Assembly (NCBI GenBank): GCA_028694115.1
Contig: JAQUUB010000001.1
Location: 139,814 to 203,813 of the forward strand
DNA from: Lachnospiraceae bacterium
GTDB taxonomy: Bacteria; Bacillota_A; Clostridia; Lachnospirales; Lachnospiraceae
Length of the DNA: 64,000 nt
Reading direction: 5' to 3'
Shown here in pieces: positions 48,324-57,370 of this stretch. Positions within the stretch are counted from its first letter, which is position 1. Each line of letters opens with the position of its first letter. A program made the position numbers and the translations under genes. The notes beneath the pieces were generated by a model. It saw only the letters and a list, made by a program, of their open reading frames with translations, was not told where the DNA came from and made no database searches.

Positions 48324-48748
48324 TTAGAATCCTCAAGTCTATAAATCATTAATCTAATCGAAGGATTATTTTTAGAGTAAGCTTTGACTTTCATCTCTTT
48401 GTGAATCTGAGAATCATCCTTGTAAACTATACCATTCAATGCATCGTACTCAAGCTTGCCGCAGTTCTGTAGATCTTTTACACGACGAGTACCGAATGTC
48501 CATTCAGATATAACTTCAATAGCACCATTATACGGGACATACTCCTCCCCGTAGTTAGTTAACATGTATTCATGAGCAAGGCGTACAAGATTATCTTTAT
48601 AATCTTTGTATTCCTTTTTCATGAACATGCCTTTGAAACCTTTACCAACATTACCGGATCTTGCATAAGCATTATTCGGATTCTTTGCCTCATATGGAAA
48701 AACTAATTCAGCAATTAGTCTTTCTTCTCTTTCATTTTTTTTTGCCAT
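48287..48748 (-). CDS. rusA: RusA-family Holliday junction resolvase
   Basis: The signature RVKDLQNCGKLEYDALNGIVYKDDSQIHK has the acidic triad and lysine of RusA enzymes (D...K...D-A-L-N-G-x-x-x-D-D). The length of 153 is typical. RusA cuts four-way DNA junctions and would clear branched phage DNA before packaging. It overlaps genes on both sides in the leftward operon. Confidence 0.85.
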   Translation of the reverse strand: MAKKNEREERLIAELVFPYEAKNPNNAYARSGNVGKGFKGMFMKKEYKDYKDNLVRLAHEYMLTNYGEEYVPYNGAIEVISEWTFGTRRVKDLQNCGKLEYDALNGIVYKDDSQIHKEMKVKAYSKNNPSIRLMIYRLEDSKWEDQNLDIQKN

Positions 48749-49494
48749 TCTTTGGCCTTTTGATATTGTTGTTTTCTAAATTCACGTTGCTTCTCTTTGT
48801 AAGCTTCTTTTCGGGAGTCTATTAATGGATCTTTTTTTATATTTATTAATTCTTTTTTGTATGGGTCTTGCATTTCAATTTGCAGCTTGTATTCTTGCGA
48901 TCTTTCTTGGCGAGCTCTGTATAAAGCTTTTTGCTTTAACTTCAAACGCTCCATCTTTGTTAAATACTTTTCGTCAATCTCGCCTGTTCCATAGCCTGCA
49001 TCGTCTATTAGGAGTTTCAGCTTTTCTAGGTCGATATCTAGGTCCGAGATTCTTACCAGTGTTACGCCTCGTCGTCCTAGTAAAAACTCTTTTCGGTTAT
49101 CTCTCTCGACTGAAGCCTCGAAGCCCGAACGAGAACCATGCAGATGTAAGGAATATTTCGCATGCTGAGATCCGTCAAATTCAAAGGCAATATTATAAGG
49201 AGCCGATACGAGAAAATCAACACGTAATCTCTCACCAATATGGACCTCCGATTCAACTAAGTGAGGAGGGTATACTTGCTTTAAAAGGTGTTCTATCTTA
49301 GAACCACCTTTAGAATATTCCTTCTTGAAATTACCTTTCAAGTTTGGATACTTTTTGCTAACATGATATCTGATTTGATTCTCTGTAAACTTTCCATCAA
49401 AAGAATTAACAACGTCTTGCATTGTAAAAATTTTCTGAGATAGTAACGATTCAATTTTTATAGATTCTATATCTGTAATTGTTGCTTTTGCCAT
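48715..49494 (-). CDS. Vsr/DUF559-like nuclease
   Basis: After an N-terminal helix-turn-helix-like part (FTMQDVVNSFDGKFTENQIRYHVSKKYP), the stretch RLRVDFLV...NIAFEFDGSQHAKYS and RDNRKEFLLGRRGVTLVRISDLDID fits the PD-(D/E)XK Vsr/DUF559 fold, with acidic residues D and E-F-D. It resembles the recA intron enzyme. A basic, coiled C-terminal tail (~85 residues) follows. It could be a free-standing homing enzyme or a phage repair nuclease acting with RusA. Confidence 0.65.
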   Translation of the reverse strand: MAKATITDIESIKIESLLSQKIFTMQDVVNSFDGKFTENQIRYHVSKKYPNLKGNFKKEYSKGGSKIEHLLKQVYPPHLVESEVHIGERLRVDFLVSAPYNIAFEFDGSQHAKYSLHLHGSRSGFEASVERDNRKEFLLGRRGVTLVRISDLDIDLEKLKLLIDDAGYGTGEIDEKYLTKMERLKLKQKALYRARQERSQEYKLQIEMQDPYKKELINIKKDPLIDSRKEAYKEKQREFRKQQYQKAKEWQKKMKEKKD

Positions 49495-49539
49495 AGAGAC
49501 AATATATCAAATTATATGATAAACTACAAGGACATATAT

Positions 49540-50529
49540 ATGACATTCACATTAAAAGATAAAGTAATGGGAGAAATCCGTAGGAGACGCACTCGCTCAC
49601 TTGGATCAAAACCAACTCTCTGGCCTTCACAAGCATCAGTGAAAGCTAATACTGGCGAGACTTTAGGGTCATGTATGCGTACATCTTTTTATCAAAAAAT
49701 TGGTGCTAAAGAAACCAATCCTGTCTCTCCTGCTGTAACTCTTATGGGTTATATGGGAATGAAGATAGAAGATGGTCTTATTGATCTAATTAAGAACATG
49801 GGTCTATGGGAGAATAATAATGTTAAATGGCAAGCTAAAGGTTTGTCGGGTGAAGTCGATGTTATCTGTCGAGAAGATAATGACTTATGGATCGTTGAAT
49901 GTAAGTCGTGTAGCGGCTATCATGCAAACAAAGAAGTCTTTGGATATATGTCTGGTCGTGGATCTAATAAAAGATGGGTGCCAGGAAAACCTAAAATTAA
50001 ACACTTAATGCAAGCAGCAATCTATGCTGATATTGGAAAGGGAACTTGTAAGGGAGCTTTGATTATTTACATTAGTAGAGATGAAGCAAAAATGCAAGAG
50101 TTCCTGATTACTATTGATGATCAAAACAGAATTCTGATTGATGGATATCCTGAAGATCGTTTTACAATGAATGATATCTATCAGCGTTATCAAGAATTAC
50201 AAGGCTATATAGATCAGAACATACTTCCTGCACCAGAATACAAGCATACTTATACCGATCAGGAAGTTGATGAATTATTAGCAGCTAAAGAAATTAGTGC
50301 TGCAGCTAAAGAAGGGCACACTTCAGGCAGCAAGCCACACATGGATAAAGAATGTAGTTATTGTGGTTTCAGAAATCTCTGTATGAAAGATGGGATGGAA
50401 GAAAGAAGGAACTATGCTCTTGGCGTCATGACAGATTTATCTCAACAAGATAGTCTGGCTGATGATTGGATAATGCCTGAAACTAAAAAAGTAGATAGAC
50501 CGGCGCATTTTGCTTCTGGTTCATTCTAA
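49540..50529 (+). CDS. Cas4/RecB-like iron-sulphur nuclease
   Basis: The nuclease core GEVDVICREDNDLWIVECKS (about residues 105-125) has the D...E-x-K of PD-(D/E)XK enzymes; HLMQAAIYADI is the Q-x-x-x-Y motif of the RecB/Cas4 group. A Cys near residue 46 (GSCMRTSFY) with C-x2-C-x5-C at the C terminus (CSYCGFRNLC) would hold a 4Fe-4S cluster. ATG 49540 has AAGGAC upstream. It probably acts as a phage recombination or end-processing exonuclease; no cas1 or cas2 is nearby. Confidence 0.8.
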   Translation: MTFTLKDKVMGEIRRRRTRSLGSKPTLWPSQASVKANTGETLGSCMRTSFYQKIGAKETNPVSPAVTLMGYMGMKIEDGLIDLIKNMGLWENNNVKWQAKGLSGEVDVICREDNDLWIVECKSCSGYHANKEVFGYMSGRGSNKRWVPGKPKIKHLMQAAIYADIGKGTCKGALIIYISRDEAKMQEFLITIDDQNRILIDGYPEDRFTMNDIYQRYQELQGYIDQNILPAPEYKHTYTDQEVDELLAAKEISAAAKEGHTSGSKPHMDKECSYCGFRNLCMKDGMEERRNYALGVMTDLSQQDSLADDWIMPETKKVDRPAHFASGSF

Positions 50530-50565
50530 ATAAATATTCACATTCATTGATGCTAGGGGGGGAAC

Positions 50566-50868
50566 ATGCATCTCAGAAGAAACTCAAAGCTTTTACAGAA
50601 AGCTAATGAAGACCTATATGCAGTTTATTTATATCACAATACACCTGTCCTTTACTGGGATAAGGTTACTAATGATGTAACTTTGAAACATAATGGATGG
50701 GAAACAAGAGCTACTGCAGCCGCTATGAACTATGCTCTAGAAGATATTGGTGTAGACGTACGTGTACGTTATACGGCAAACAATCTTTATCTAGAAGGCA
50801 GACTACTGCCTAACCAAGAAACAATTACTTATAGAAATTTAGTTCAAGAAATGGATGTACAATGGTAA
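50566..50868 (+). CDS. Hypothetical protein
   Basis: The 100-residue product follows a G-rich tract GGGGGGGAAC and overlaps the primase start by seven bases. Beta-like segments (NTPVLYWDKVTNDVTLKHNG, DVRVRYTANNLYLEGRLLP) suggest a small domain. No family is recognised; its place suggests a replication accessory. Confidence 0.5.
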   Translation: MHLRRNSKLLQKANEDLYAVYLYHNTPVLYWDKVTNDVTLKHNGWETRATAAAMNYALEDIGVDVRVRYTANNLYLEGRLLPNQETITYRNLVQEMDVQW

Positions 50869-53318
50869 TTAAAAATTATGAAGAAGTAATCGAGAAATTA
50901 AAAACAAAATATGTTGATTATCTTGAAGAGAAAAACATTAACACTAAGCGTCCTTTTCCTTGCTTGGATCCAGATCATGATGATAAGCATGGATCAATGG
51001 CGCTAGTTCCTCATTCAAATTTTACAAGAGCACACTGCTTCGCATGTGGTGCTATTGCAGATATATTTGATGCAGTTCATATTATTGATGGTAAGCCTAA
51101 GAATGGCCCTCAGTATATTGAAGAAACTGTCATGTGGCTTGCTAATAAATACGGAATTCAGGCTGAGCTTAAAGAGTTAACAGATGAAGAGAAGTATCGT
51201 ATTAGCTGTTTAAATGCCTATAAAGAGGCTGCAAAATATGTTGCTGCAAATCCTAGTCCTGCAGCTCTAGATGAGATTAAACGCAGAGAATGGGATCCTG
51301 AAGGGGCAAAGCTTCGCCTTATAGGTGGAGTTCCATCTTTCAATGATTATAAAGCTCATATGAAAGCTCAAGGTTTTGCTGTAAGTTTCATGGAAGATAT
51401 TGATCTAATGAATCCTTATATGTTTAATGAGAATGCATTGATTTTTACAATCAGTGATAATCATGGAAGACCATGTGGATTCAGTGCAAGAAATTTAGAT
51501 TATGATAAGAACTCCAGTAATGACAGGAATCGAACAAAGTATATTAACACTTCCGCCAAGTGTCCTATATATGAGAAGTCTAAACGGCTATACAATCTTC
51601 ACAATACAGGAATTGAAAAAGGGACAGTATATATCGTTGAGGGATGTTCAGCTACAGAAGCTATGGTCCAGCACGGTATTATTAACACGGTTGGGATTGG
51701 TGGAACTGCCTTTACAGACTATCATGCCATTGAGCTTGCACGTACTGGAAGAACCAATATCACAATTGTAACAGATCCAGACGAAGCAGGAATGAAAGCA
51801 GCAGATAGAATTATTGAGAAACTATCTGATCATCGTGACTTCTCTATCTATCTTATTTCGTTGCCAGATGGACTTGATCCAGATGACTTCATGAGAGCTA
51901 ATGGTCCTCAAGAGTTCCATAAGCTTAAAAGGTGGTCAGCATTTGAATGGAAGATTAGTTCTTATGATTCAAGTATTGATTCAATGCTTATTCGTAAAGA
52001 AGTAGTTCCTATCATTGCAGCTGAAAGCTCTCCTATTGAAAGAGAAAAGATGATCGATGCTCTCTCTGAAAGAGTTGATATCAGTGCAGATGCAATTAAA
52101 GAAGAAGTAAGAATCCTTCTTGATGCAGCAGAACAAAAGCAACAAGCAGAAAGAGATGCAATTCTTAAAACTTTAATGGTTGACTTAAGAACTTCTCCTA
52201 CAGACTGGAGACATATTCTTGCTGATGCTCAAAATCATCTAGAAACAGTTTCAGAAAAAACAAACGAAGACTGTTTTAGTCCTCAGATATTTGTAAAAGA
52301 AATCGAATTCATGAGAGAAGAACAAGAAAGCCTTGAAGAAAAAGGCATGACTTGTAACTTCTATAAGTGGAAAGAATTCCAAAATGCAATTGAAGGAAAC
52401 CATGAGGCTACACTTAACGTGATTGGTGGATCAGCAAACACTGGTAAAACAGCAATGATGTCTGGTCTAGCTTTACAATTAGCAGATATTCCTGATGACT
52501 TAGGACAAGATTACTTTGTTGTATTTCAAACTATTGATGATACTTTGAAACAGTTTACTAACAGAATTGTAACTCAAATGGCTTTAGAGAAGTATAAAGA
52601 TATTACTCTTAATATGGTTACATCTCCTAACAAGTATCAACAAGCTAGAATTATTAATGAAGCTCGACGCTATGCTTATCAGAAACTTGAAATGTTGATT
52701 AAGAAACAAAAGATCTTAATTAGATCAGGTGAAGAGAAAGGTGGAGCTACACTATCGTATGCAGATCAAATGATTAAGTATGCGAAGAAAGCAAGACCTG
52801 AAGCAACAGTTGTTTACTTTCTTGATAACTTCCATAGACTTAAAGATTTTGCTGCTTCAGATGAACGAACTCGTTTCAAGAAGCTATCAAATGCTGCAAA
52901 AGATCTTTCCAAGTATCACAAGATACCAATCTGGGCAACAATGGAATATAACAAAACCGTTGGAACTGGAAGACCTACAAACAATTCTATTTCAGAATCT
53001 ATTGCGATGGAGTATGATGCAAATTTAATTATGCATCTATATAATGATATGCACGTAAAAAATCAAATGGGTGAAGAACCTGAAATCTTCTTTAGCAAAC
53101 AAGATACCGAAGGACGATGGTTCAAAGCTCCTCGTATTGAAGCTATTATTGGTAAAAATAAATTAAACTCATTTAAGGGTTCATTGTATTTTGATTTCCA
53201 TGCAGAGCAGTCTAGAATGGAACCAGTTAGTTCTTCAATTGTTCAGTCAGATGTAGAGAGGATTAGAGTTGAGCGTGGTTCTCAGAAAATGAATAATGGG
53301 CCATGGAAAGCTGCATAA
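50862..53318 (+). CDS. Primase-helicase fusion (DnaG-like plus DnaB-like)
   Basis: The 818-residue chain starts with a CHC2-type zinc finger (PCLDPDHDDKHG...HCFACGAIADIFDAV). A TOPRIM domain follows (VYIVEGCSATEAMVQHG; IVTDPDEAGMKAADRI; LPDGLDPDDFMRANG), and then a RecA-fold helicase with Walker A GGSANTGKTAMM (about residues 522-533) and downstream AEYNKT-like EMEYNKTVG and DANLIMHL blocks. The order matches phage primase-helicases such as T7 gp4. It unwinds DNA and makes primers for the DnaE polymerase. Confidence 0.92.
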   Translation: MVIKNYEEVIEKLKTKYVDYLEEKNINTKRPFPCLDPDHDDKHGSMALVPHSNFTRAHCFACGAIADIFDAVHIIDGKPKNGPQYIEETVMWLANKYGIQAELKELTDEEKYRISCLNAYKEAAKYVAANPSPAALDEIKRREWDPEGAKLRLIGGVPSFNDYKAHMKAQGFAVSFMEDIDLMNPYMFNENALIFTISDNHGRPCGFSARNLDYDKNSSNDRNRTKYINTSAKCPIYEKSKRLYNLHNTGIEKGTVYIVEGCSATEAMVQHGIINTVGIGGTAFTDYHAIELARTGRTNITIVTDPDEAGMKAADRIIEKLSDHRDFSIYLISLPDGLDPDDFMRANGPQEFHKLKRWSAFEWKISSYDSSIDSMLIRKEVVPIIAAESSPIEREKMIDALSERVDISADAIKEEVRILLDAAEQKQQAERDAILKTLMVDLRTSPTDWRHILADAQNHLETVSEKTNEDCFSPQIFVKEIEFMREEQESLEEKGMTCNFYKWKEFQNAIEGNHEATLNVIGGSANTGKTAMMSGLALQLADIPDDLGQDYFVVFQTIDDTLKQFTNRIVTQMALEKYKDITLNMVTSPNKYQQARIINEARRYAYQKLEMLIKKQKILIRSGEEKGGATLSYADQMIKYAKKARPEATVVYFLDNFHRLKDFAASDERTRFKKLSNAAKDLSKYHKIPIWATMEYNKTVGTGRPTNNSISESIAMEYDANLIMHLYNDMHVKNQMGEEPEIFFSKQDTEGRWFKAPRIEAIIGKNKLNSFKGSLYFDFHAEQSRMEPVSSSIVQSDVERIRVERGSQKMNNGPWKAA

Positions 53319-53322
53319 TGTT

Positions 53323-54030
53323 ATGACAACTTATACGATAGAAGATATTAAAAGATTAAAAATATGTCCTATTTTATTTAAGAATAAATGGGATTATTCA
53401 GATCATTTGATTGGTTTGAATCCTACTTACCTCTATGGAATTAAAGAGGTTTTTAGATGGTACTATAGGCGTGGTAGTCAAATTACCCCTGATGCGATTA
53501 CTACGTCTATTTCTTTTAATGCGCTACAGAACAGATTGGACTTTACATCTAAGACAGAGTTAGAAACAGCCTTTAGACACTTTGTGGACGGTGCAACATA
53601 TAAAAATATGTCACAACCACATTACAATAAAGAAATATCAATGAATCTTAATGAAGACATATTGCTTACTCACGTAAGTCCTGTTGTTTATAAAGATAAT
53701 AAAAAGCTAGCATTCCTTTCGTATGATTTAGGGATGGTTACTTCTGATTACTTTTTAAATCAATATGAGACTATGTTTGAAGCAGTATGGAGCTTCTATG
53801 TTCTTGATATGATGCCAGTCTTTCTTAACTTGTATTTGGAAAATGAATCAATAAAAGAGCAGCACTTTAAGCCGAACATGGATTACATTAAACATAGTAA
53901 GGAAAAGTTAATACAAATAGGAAGAGGCATGGGATACAATAAAGCTCCACCTCCACCGGAGTTGTGTTTACATTGCCAGAGGAGCAACGAATGTCCGACA
54001 ATAAACGTAGAGAAGCTGCTAAGAAAATAG
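53323..54030 (+). CDS. Cas4/RecB-like 4Fe-4S protein lacking clear catalytic motif
   Basis: The protein opens IEDIKRLKICPILFKNKW, with the first Cys of a Cas4-like cluster, and ends ELCLHCQRSNECP, a C-x2-C-x5-C group. The middle lacks a recognisable D...E-x-K, so it may be a structural or degenerate relative. ATG 53323 overlaps the primase end by no bases but is 4 nt after its stop. It could be a partner subunit of the 49540 nuclease or of the primase-helicase. Confidence 0.55.
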   Translation: MTTYTIEDIKRLKICPILFKNKWDYSDHLIGLNPTYLYGIKEVFRWYYRRGSQITPDAITTSISFNALQNRLDFTSKTELETAFRHFVDGATYKNMSQPHYNKEISMNLNEDILLTHVSPVVYKDNKKLAFLSYDLGMVTSDYFLNQYETMFEAVWSFYVLDMMPVFLNLYLENESIKEQHFKPNMDYIKHSKEKLIQIGRGMGYNKAPPPPELCLHCQRSNECPTINVEKLLRK

Positions 54031-54227
54031 CAGGAGAAGTTCAAAAACGCCGAAGAGAACAGCAGTATCAATTGATGTGTAACTGGAGAGATGGAATTAA
54101 TAGAGTTACTGGTATCGCTACAATTGAAAAAATTGTAGAACTAGAACATCTTATAGACCTAAGGCCTGAAGATTTTTCTCCTTCTAAACCTATGCCTCCT
54201 AAGGCAACTCCACCAGGAATAATCTAA
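53991..54227 (+). CDS. Small basic protein
   Basis: ATG 53991 follows GAGGAG. The 78-residue product is basic and helical at the start (NKRREAAKKIAGEVQKRRREQQYQ) and proline-rich at the end (PSKPMPPKATPPG). Role unknown. Confidence 0.5.
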   Translation: MSDNKRREAAKKIAGEVQKRRREQQYQLMCNWRDGINRVTGIATIEKIVELEHLIDLRPEDFSPSKPMPPKATPPGII

Positions 54228-54391
54228 TGGATAAATTTGTAAATAAAGACGGTGTAACAGTTATGGTTATTACCGATACTAATGAAGTAACTATTAACGA
54301 AAAACACTTTAAAGATGTTAAAGAAAGCGAATGCAATCATGACGAAGAGTGTCCAGCCTGTTCAGATAAAAAAGAAGATGAATCCATTTAA
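54227..54391 (+). CDS. Small acidic protein with cysteines
   Basis: This 54-residue ORF overlaps the previous stop. It reads MDKFVNKDGVTVMVITDTNEV... and has CNHDEECPAC near the end, a possible zinc knuckle. It ends within the next gene. Confidence 0.45.
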   Translation: MDKFVNKDGVTVMVITDTNEVTINEKHFKDVKESECNHDEECPACSDKKEDESI

Positions 54392-54716
54392 AATGAAGGT
54401 TGGCATGCACGATACAGTTAAAGAAATCATAGCTAGGTACAAAGATATTATTGAGAATCTGCAGCTTGCAATTAAAAGTTATGAATCAGCCCTTAAAGAT
54501 AAAGACATTCTGATAGAGCTAATGAAAGCAGATATAGACAAGTATAAAGATGAACTAAATAAAGAACGTGCCACTACAGATTACTTCGAAAAAGAAGAAA
54601 ACTGGATCAGTCATACAAGAGAAGTAGCTGGAGATAAAGTTTACACGATGCATGATGTTACTCATATGAGGAAGGCTGCTTTTAAACGACAAATGGAACG
54701 TAGGAAGAATTTATGA
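54378..54716 (+). CDS. Hypothetical coiled-coil protein
   Basis: ATG 54378 is preferred over 54315, which lies inside the previous gene; 54393 is also possible. The 112-residue product is coiled (IARYKDIIENLQLAIKSYESALKDKDILIELMKADIDKYKDEL) with a basic C terminus. It overlaps the Ntn-hydrolase start. Confidence 0.5.
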   Translation: MNPFKMKVGMHDTVKEIIARYKDIIENLQLAIKSYESALKDKDILIELMKADIDKYKDELNKERATTDYFEKEENWISHTREVAGDKVYTMHDVTHMRKAAFKRQMERRKNL

Positions 54717-55258
54717 CATGTATAGTAGGATTAAAACATAGAGGAAGTGTCTACATTGGTGGAGATTCTGCTGGTGTTGGATCATATAAAATTGAAACTA
54801 GGCTTGATCCTAAGGTGCATGAAGTCGGTCCTTTTCTGTTTGGATTCACTAGCTCTTTTCGTATGGGGCAATTGCTAGGGCACTCCTTTAAACCACCAAG
54901 ACATCCTAAAGGAATGGATACATATAAGTTTATGGTCACTCTTTTTATCGATGCTATACGAAGCTGTCTAAAGAGTGGAGGCTATGCAAAAACTAATGAT
55001 GGTGAAGAGTCTGGAGGGACATTTCTTGTTGCCTACAAAGGAAGACTTTTTACGATCTATGATGATTATCAAGTAGCTGAAACTGCAGATGATTTTGCTT
55101 CTGTAGGATGCGGAGAGGATATTGCTAAAGGAGCTATGTTTGTTAATAATCATATGCCTCCAGCTCAACGTATTATATCTGCTCTAACTGCAGCTTCTCA
55201 CTTTTCCTCAGGTGTTAGAGGGCCTTTTCTAATTAAACAACAAAAGAAGACTAAATGA
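54713..55258 (+). CDS. Proteasome/HslV-like Ntn hydrolase
   Basis: The N terminus MTCIVGLKHRGSVYIGGDSAGVGS matches the start of proteasome beta and HslV-type proteins, where Met removal exposes a Thr (or Cys) nucleophile and the following GDS block forms the active site. TFLVAYKGRLFTIYDDYQVAE and ASVGCGEDIAKGAM fit the later beta-sandwich. The length of 181 is that of HslV. It may be a self-contained peptidase; no HslU or Mpa is in the window, though the JAB and E1 cassette is. Confidence 0.6.
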   Translation: MTCIVGLKHRGSVYIGGDSAGVGSYKIETRLDPKVHEVGPFLFGFTSSFRMGQLLGHSFKPPRHPKGMDTYKFMVTLFIDAIRSCLKSGGYAKTNDGEESGGTFLVAYKGRLFTIYDDYQVAETADDFASVGCGEDIAKGAMFVNNHMPPAQRIISALTAASHFSSGVRGPFLIKQQKKTK

Positions 55259-55524
55259 ACTATAGACTTACTGCTATTATTATAGACTCAGACAATGCAT
55301 ATTCAAGTATAGAAGAAGTTGCTGAACAGTTTACAAATGAGAATGATCCAAACGAATGTTTTCTAGAAGCTATTGCTCCTGCTGATGAAGTTCCTCTTCA
55401 TATCTATAGAGCTGTCTTGAAAGACATCTACAGAATTGCTCAGGATTTCGATGATGATGGAGTTATTGTAGAACGAATTGAAGATCATTTAGCCAATCTT
55501 AAATATAGAAAGGATTGGAAATGA
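55255..55524 (+). CDS. Acidic hypothetical protein
   Basis: The 89-residue product is strongly acidic (NENDPNECFLEAIAPADEV, IAQDFDDDGVIVERIEDH) and overlaps the Ntn-hydrolase gene by four bases. An association with that protein is likely by position only. Confidence 0.5.
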   Translation: MNYRLTAIIIDSDNAYSSIEEVAEQFTNENDPNECFLEAIAPADEVPLHIYRAVLKDIYRIAQDFDDDGVIVERIEDHLANLKYRKDWK

Positions 55525-55799
55525 AAAAAGTTAAAGCTAAATATTATCCAGAAACAGAAACACTCATTCCTTTACCTCCTATCAAACCAAATCTTACTGC
55601 TTTAGATGAACCTGTTAGTACCATCAAGCAAGAGTTTAATGGCACAGATGAACTTGGAGACTGGGTTCTTATTGATATTATTCAAGACAAAGATACTTTC
55701 TTTGGATATAATGTTGAAGCCGTTAAAGATAACTCTGGTCGATTAATTCGTAATAAGATTACAGAGACAGAAATATGTGAGGAAACATGGTCAGAATGA
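55521..55799 (+). CDS. Hypothetical protein
   Basis: ATG 55521 overlaps the preceding TGA. The 92-residue product is beta-like (VKAKYYPETETLIPLPP; ELGDWVLIDIIQDKDTFFGYNVEAV) with acidic stretches. No family is recognised. Confidence 0.5.
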   Translation: MKKVKAKYYPETETLIPLPPIKPNLTALDEPVSTIKQEFNGTDELGDWVLIDIIQDKDTFFGYNVEAVKDNSGRLIRNKITETEICEETWSE

Positions 55800-56104
55800 G
55801 TGGAAAACCAATTAGAAAATATACTGAACCACTACTACAGTGTAATTGCGGTTCAGAGTTCTTTGAAAAAGTAACTATTAATAAATTCAAAGACATTGCT
55901 TCTGATCTCAGTTATGGTCAGAAAGAAATGGTGGCAGATCATAAAGTTACATTACTAAGATGTGTTGGCTGCGACGAAGTCAAAATGCCAGTACTTAGTT
56001 ATAACTATATGAGCCCACTTGAAAACGAAATCGCTAGAGAGCTAGTTGATCTCTTAGCAGATAAAAAAGCAAAGAAAAATGAAGCTAATATTCCCAAAGA
56101 ATAA
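55796..56104 (+). CDS. Zinc-binding hypothetical protein
   Basis: ATG 55796 overlaps the previous stop. The 102-residue product has CNCGSEFFEK early and LRCVGCDEVK later, a C-x-C and C-x-x-C pair that fits a zinc ribbon. A helical end follows. Role unknown. Confidence 0.55.
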   Translation: MSGKPIRKYTEPLLQCNCGSEFFEKVTINKFKDIASDLSYGQKEMVADHKVTLLRCVGCDEVKMPVLSYNYMSPLENEIARELVDLLADKKAKKNEANIPKE

Positions 56105-56372
56105 ATTAGAATGGAACCCTAAAAAACTTCCAGGCATTCCAGATCGTTACGGTAACCATACAGGTCATAGACTAGTTGCTGCTGCTCAGAATGGCATAGA
56201 TATATATGCATGCTTTACTGATGAAAAGAATAGCAATATATGGATCGAAAAGACTACAGCTCTTAATCCATTAGCTAATAATCTATGTATGGAAATGCTA
56301 GAACGGATCAGTGATGACGCAGAATTCAATAGAATCCATCAGTTTTTCGTTAAAGAGGGCTTACTTTCATAA
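56079..56372 (+). CDS. Hypothetical protein
   Basis: The 97-residue product overlaps the previous gene by 26 bases. It is polar with a helical end (NNLCMEMLERISDDAEFNRIHQFF). No family is recognised. Confidence 0.45.
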   Translation: MKLIFPKNKLEWNPKKLPGIPDRYGNHTGHRLVAAAQNGIDIYACFTDEKNSNIWIEKTTALNPLANNLCMEMLERISDDAEFNRIHQFFVKEGLLS

Positions 56373-56451
56373 GCTCTCAATAAAAAGTCTAGACATATCT
56401 TAAGATTATGTATAGCATTAAACCTTGTATCCTATTAGAAAGGTTAATATA

Positions 56452-56856
56452 GTGCTAACTCAATCGAGACTAAACAATGTTTTGCAAAGGTCAATGATGC
56501 TTCTCAAAATGAGAGAAGTATTCGATACTGCTTTAGTTTTAGTCGATATTAATGAGTTCTTTAATAAAGTAAAATCTATTGAGAAAACTGTAAACCTACC
56601 CGCTCCCGATGAAATCGAAATTATACCAACAGAGAATATGATATACTTTGAATGGTATAAAACAAAAGAACCATCATACCTAGATGTACTTCGATTAGAA
56701 TTTAATGGCACCACCAAAGTAAAGTTAATCGCTAATTATGAATCCCTTAGTATTGATATCAATCAGTCTCTTCCATTAGATGAAGACTTTCCTGAATTAA
56801 TACTTACACACCTACGACAATTTAAAAGACCAACGAAGAAGAAAAGATATAAATAG
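56452..56856 (+). CDS. Hypothetical protein (GTG start)
   Basis: GTG 56452 is chosen because AAAGG lies seven bases upstream; the open frame from 56425 has no such site. The 134-residue product has a helical start (QSRLNNVLQRSMMLLKMREVFDTALVLVDIN) and a basic end (KRPTKKKRYK). No family is recognised. Confidence 0.45.
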   Translation: MLTQSRLNNVLQRSMMLLKMREVFDTALVLVDINEFFNKVKSIEKTVNLPAPDEIEIIPTENMIYFEWYKTKEPSYLDVLRLEFNGTTKVKLIANYESLSIDINQSLPLDEDFPELILTHLRQFKRPTKKKRYK

Positions 56857-56935
56857 TTAAACACTAGAACAATCTAACTCAACTCATCGTTCACTCAGAA
56901 AAAATAATTATAATTTTTATTAAGAGGAGGCTTAA

Positions 56936-57370
56936 ATGCTAGTCCAAATCAATGACAGTATAAAGAAAGCTATGTCGCAAGGCGACAGAGAATATGTCAA
57001 TGTGCTACGCCTCGTAAAGGCGGAGCTTCTTAACAATGAAAAGACAACTACCCCGAAGCCCGAGCTTGAAGTAGTTAAGTCTTATGTTAAAAAATTATCT
57101 AAAGCACTCGATGCTTTTGTAAATAGACCAGATCAATTAGCGAGACTTACTAAAGAAATTGAAATCATTAATGAATTTCTACCTAAACCAGTAAGTGCAG
57201 AGCAGATCTTAGATCATGTTCAGGTTACCGTTCAAAACTTAATCACTGCAGGAGTAGCCTTAAATCCCGGCGCAGTTTCTAAGTCTGTAAAATTACAGCT
57301 TCCTGAAGCTGATGGTGGTCTAGTTTTTAAACTAGCTAATGATTATATAAAAGGAATTGCTAATGATTAA
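56936..57370 (+). CDS. YqeY/GatB-like domain protein
   Basis: The 144-residue helical protein has the YqeY pattern: VQINDSIKKAMSQGDREYVNVLRLVKAELLNNEKT near the start, VKSYVKKLSKALDAF and EIEIINEFLPKPVSAEQI, and a C-terminal GAVSKSVKLQLPEADGGLVFKLAND. YqeY is related to the tRNA-binding C-terminal domain of the GatB amidotransferase subunit and is thought to bind tRNA. Its presence in a phage with many tRNA genes is notable. Confidence 0.75.
   Translation: MLVQINDSIKKAMSQGDREYVNVLRLVKAELLNNEKTTTPKPELEVVKSYVKKLSKALDAFVNRPDQLARLTKEIEIINEFLPKPVSAEQILDHVQVTVQNLITAGVALNPGAVSKSVKLQLPEADGGLVFKLANDYIKGIAND

Noticed and set aside
49540..54030. CRISPR-associated cas4 genes
   Set aside because: The proteins are Cas4-like, but no repeat array, cas1 or cas2 occurs in the window; phage recombination nucleases share this fold.
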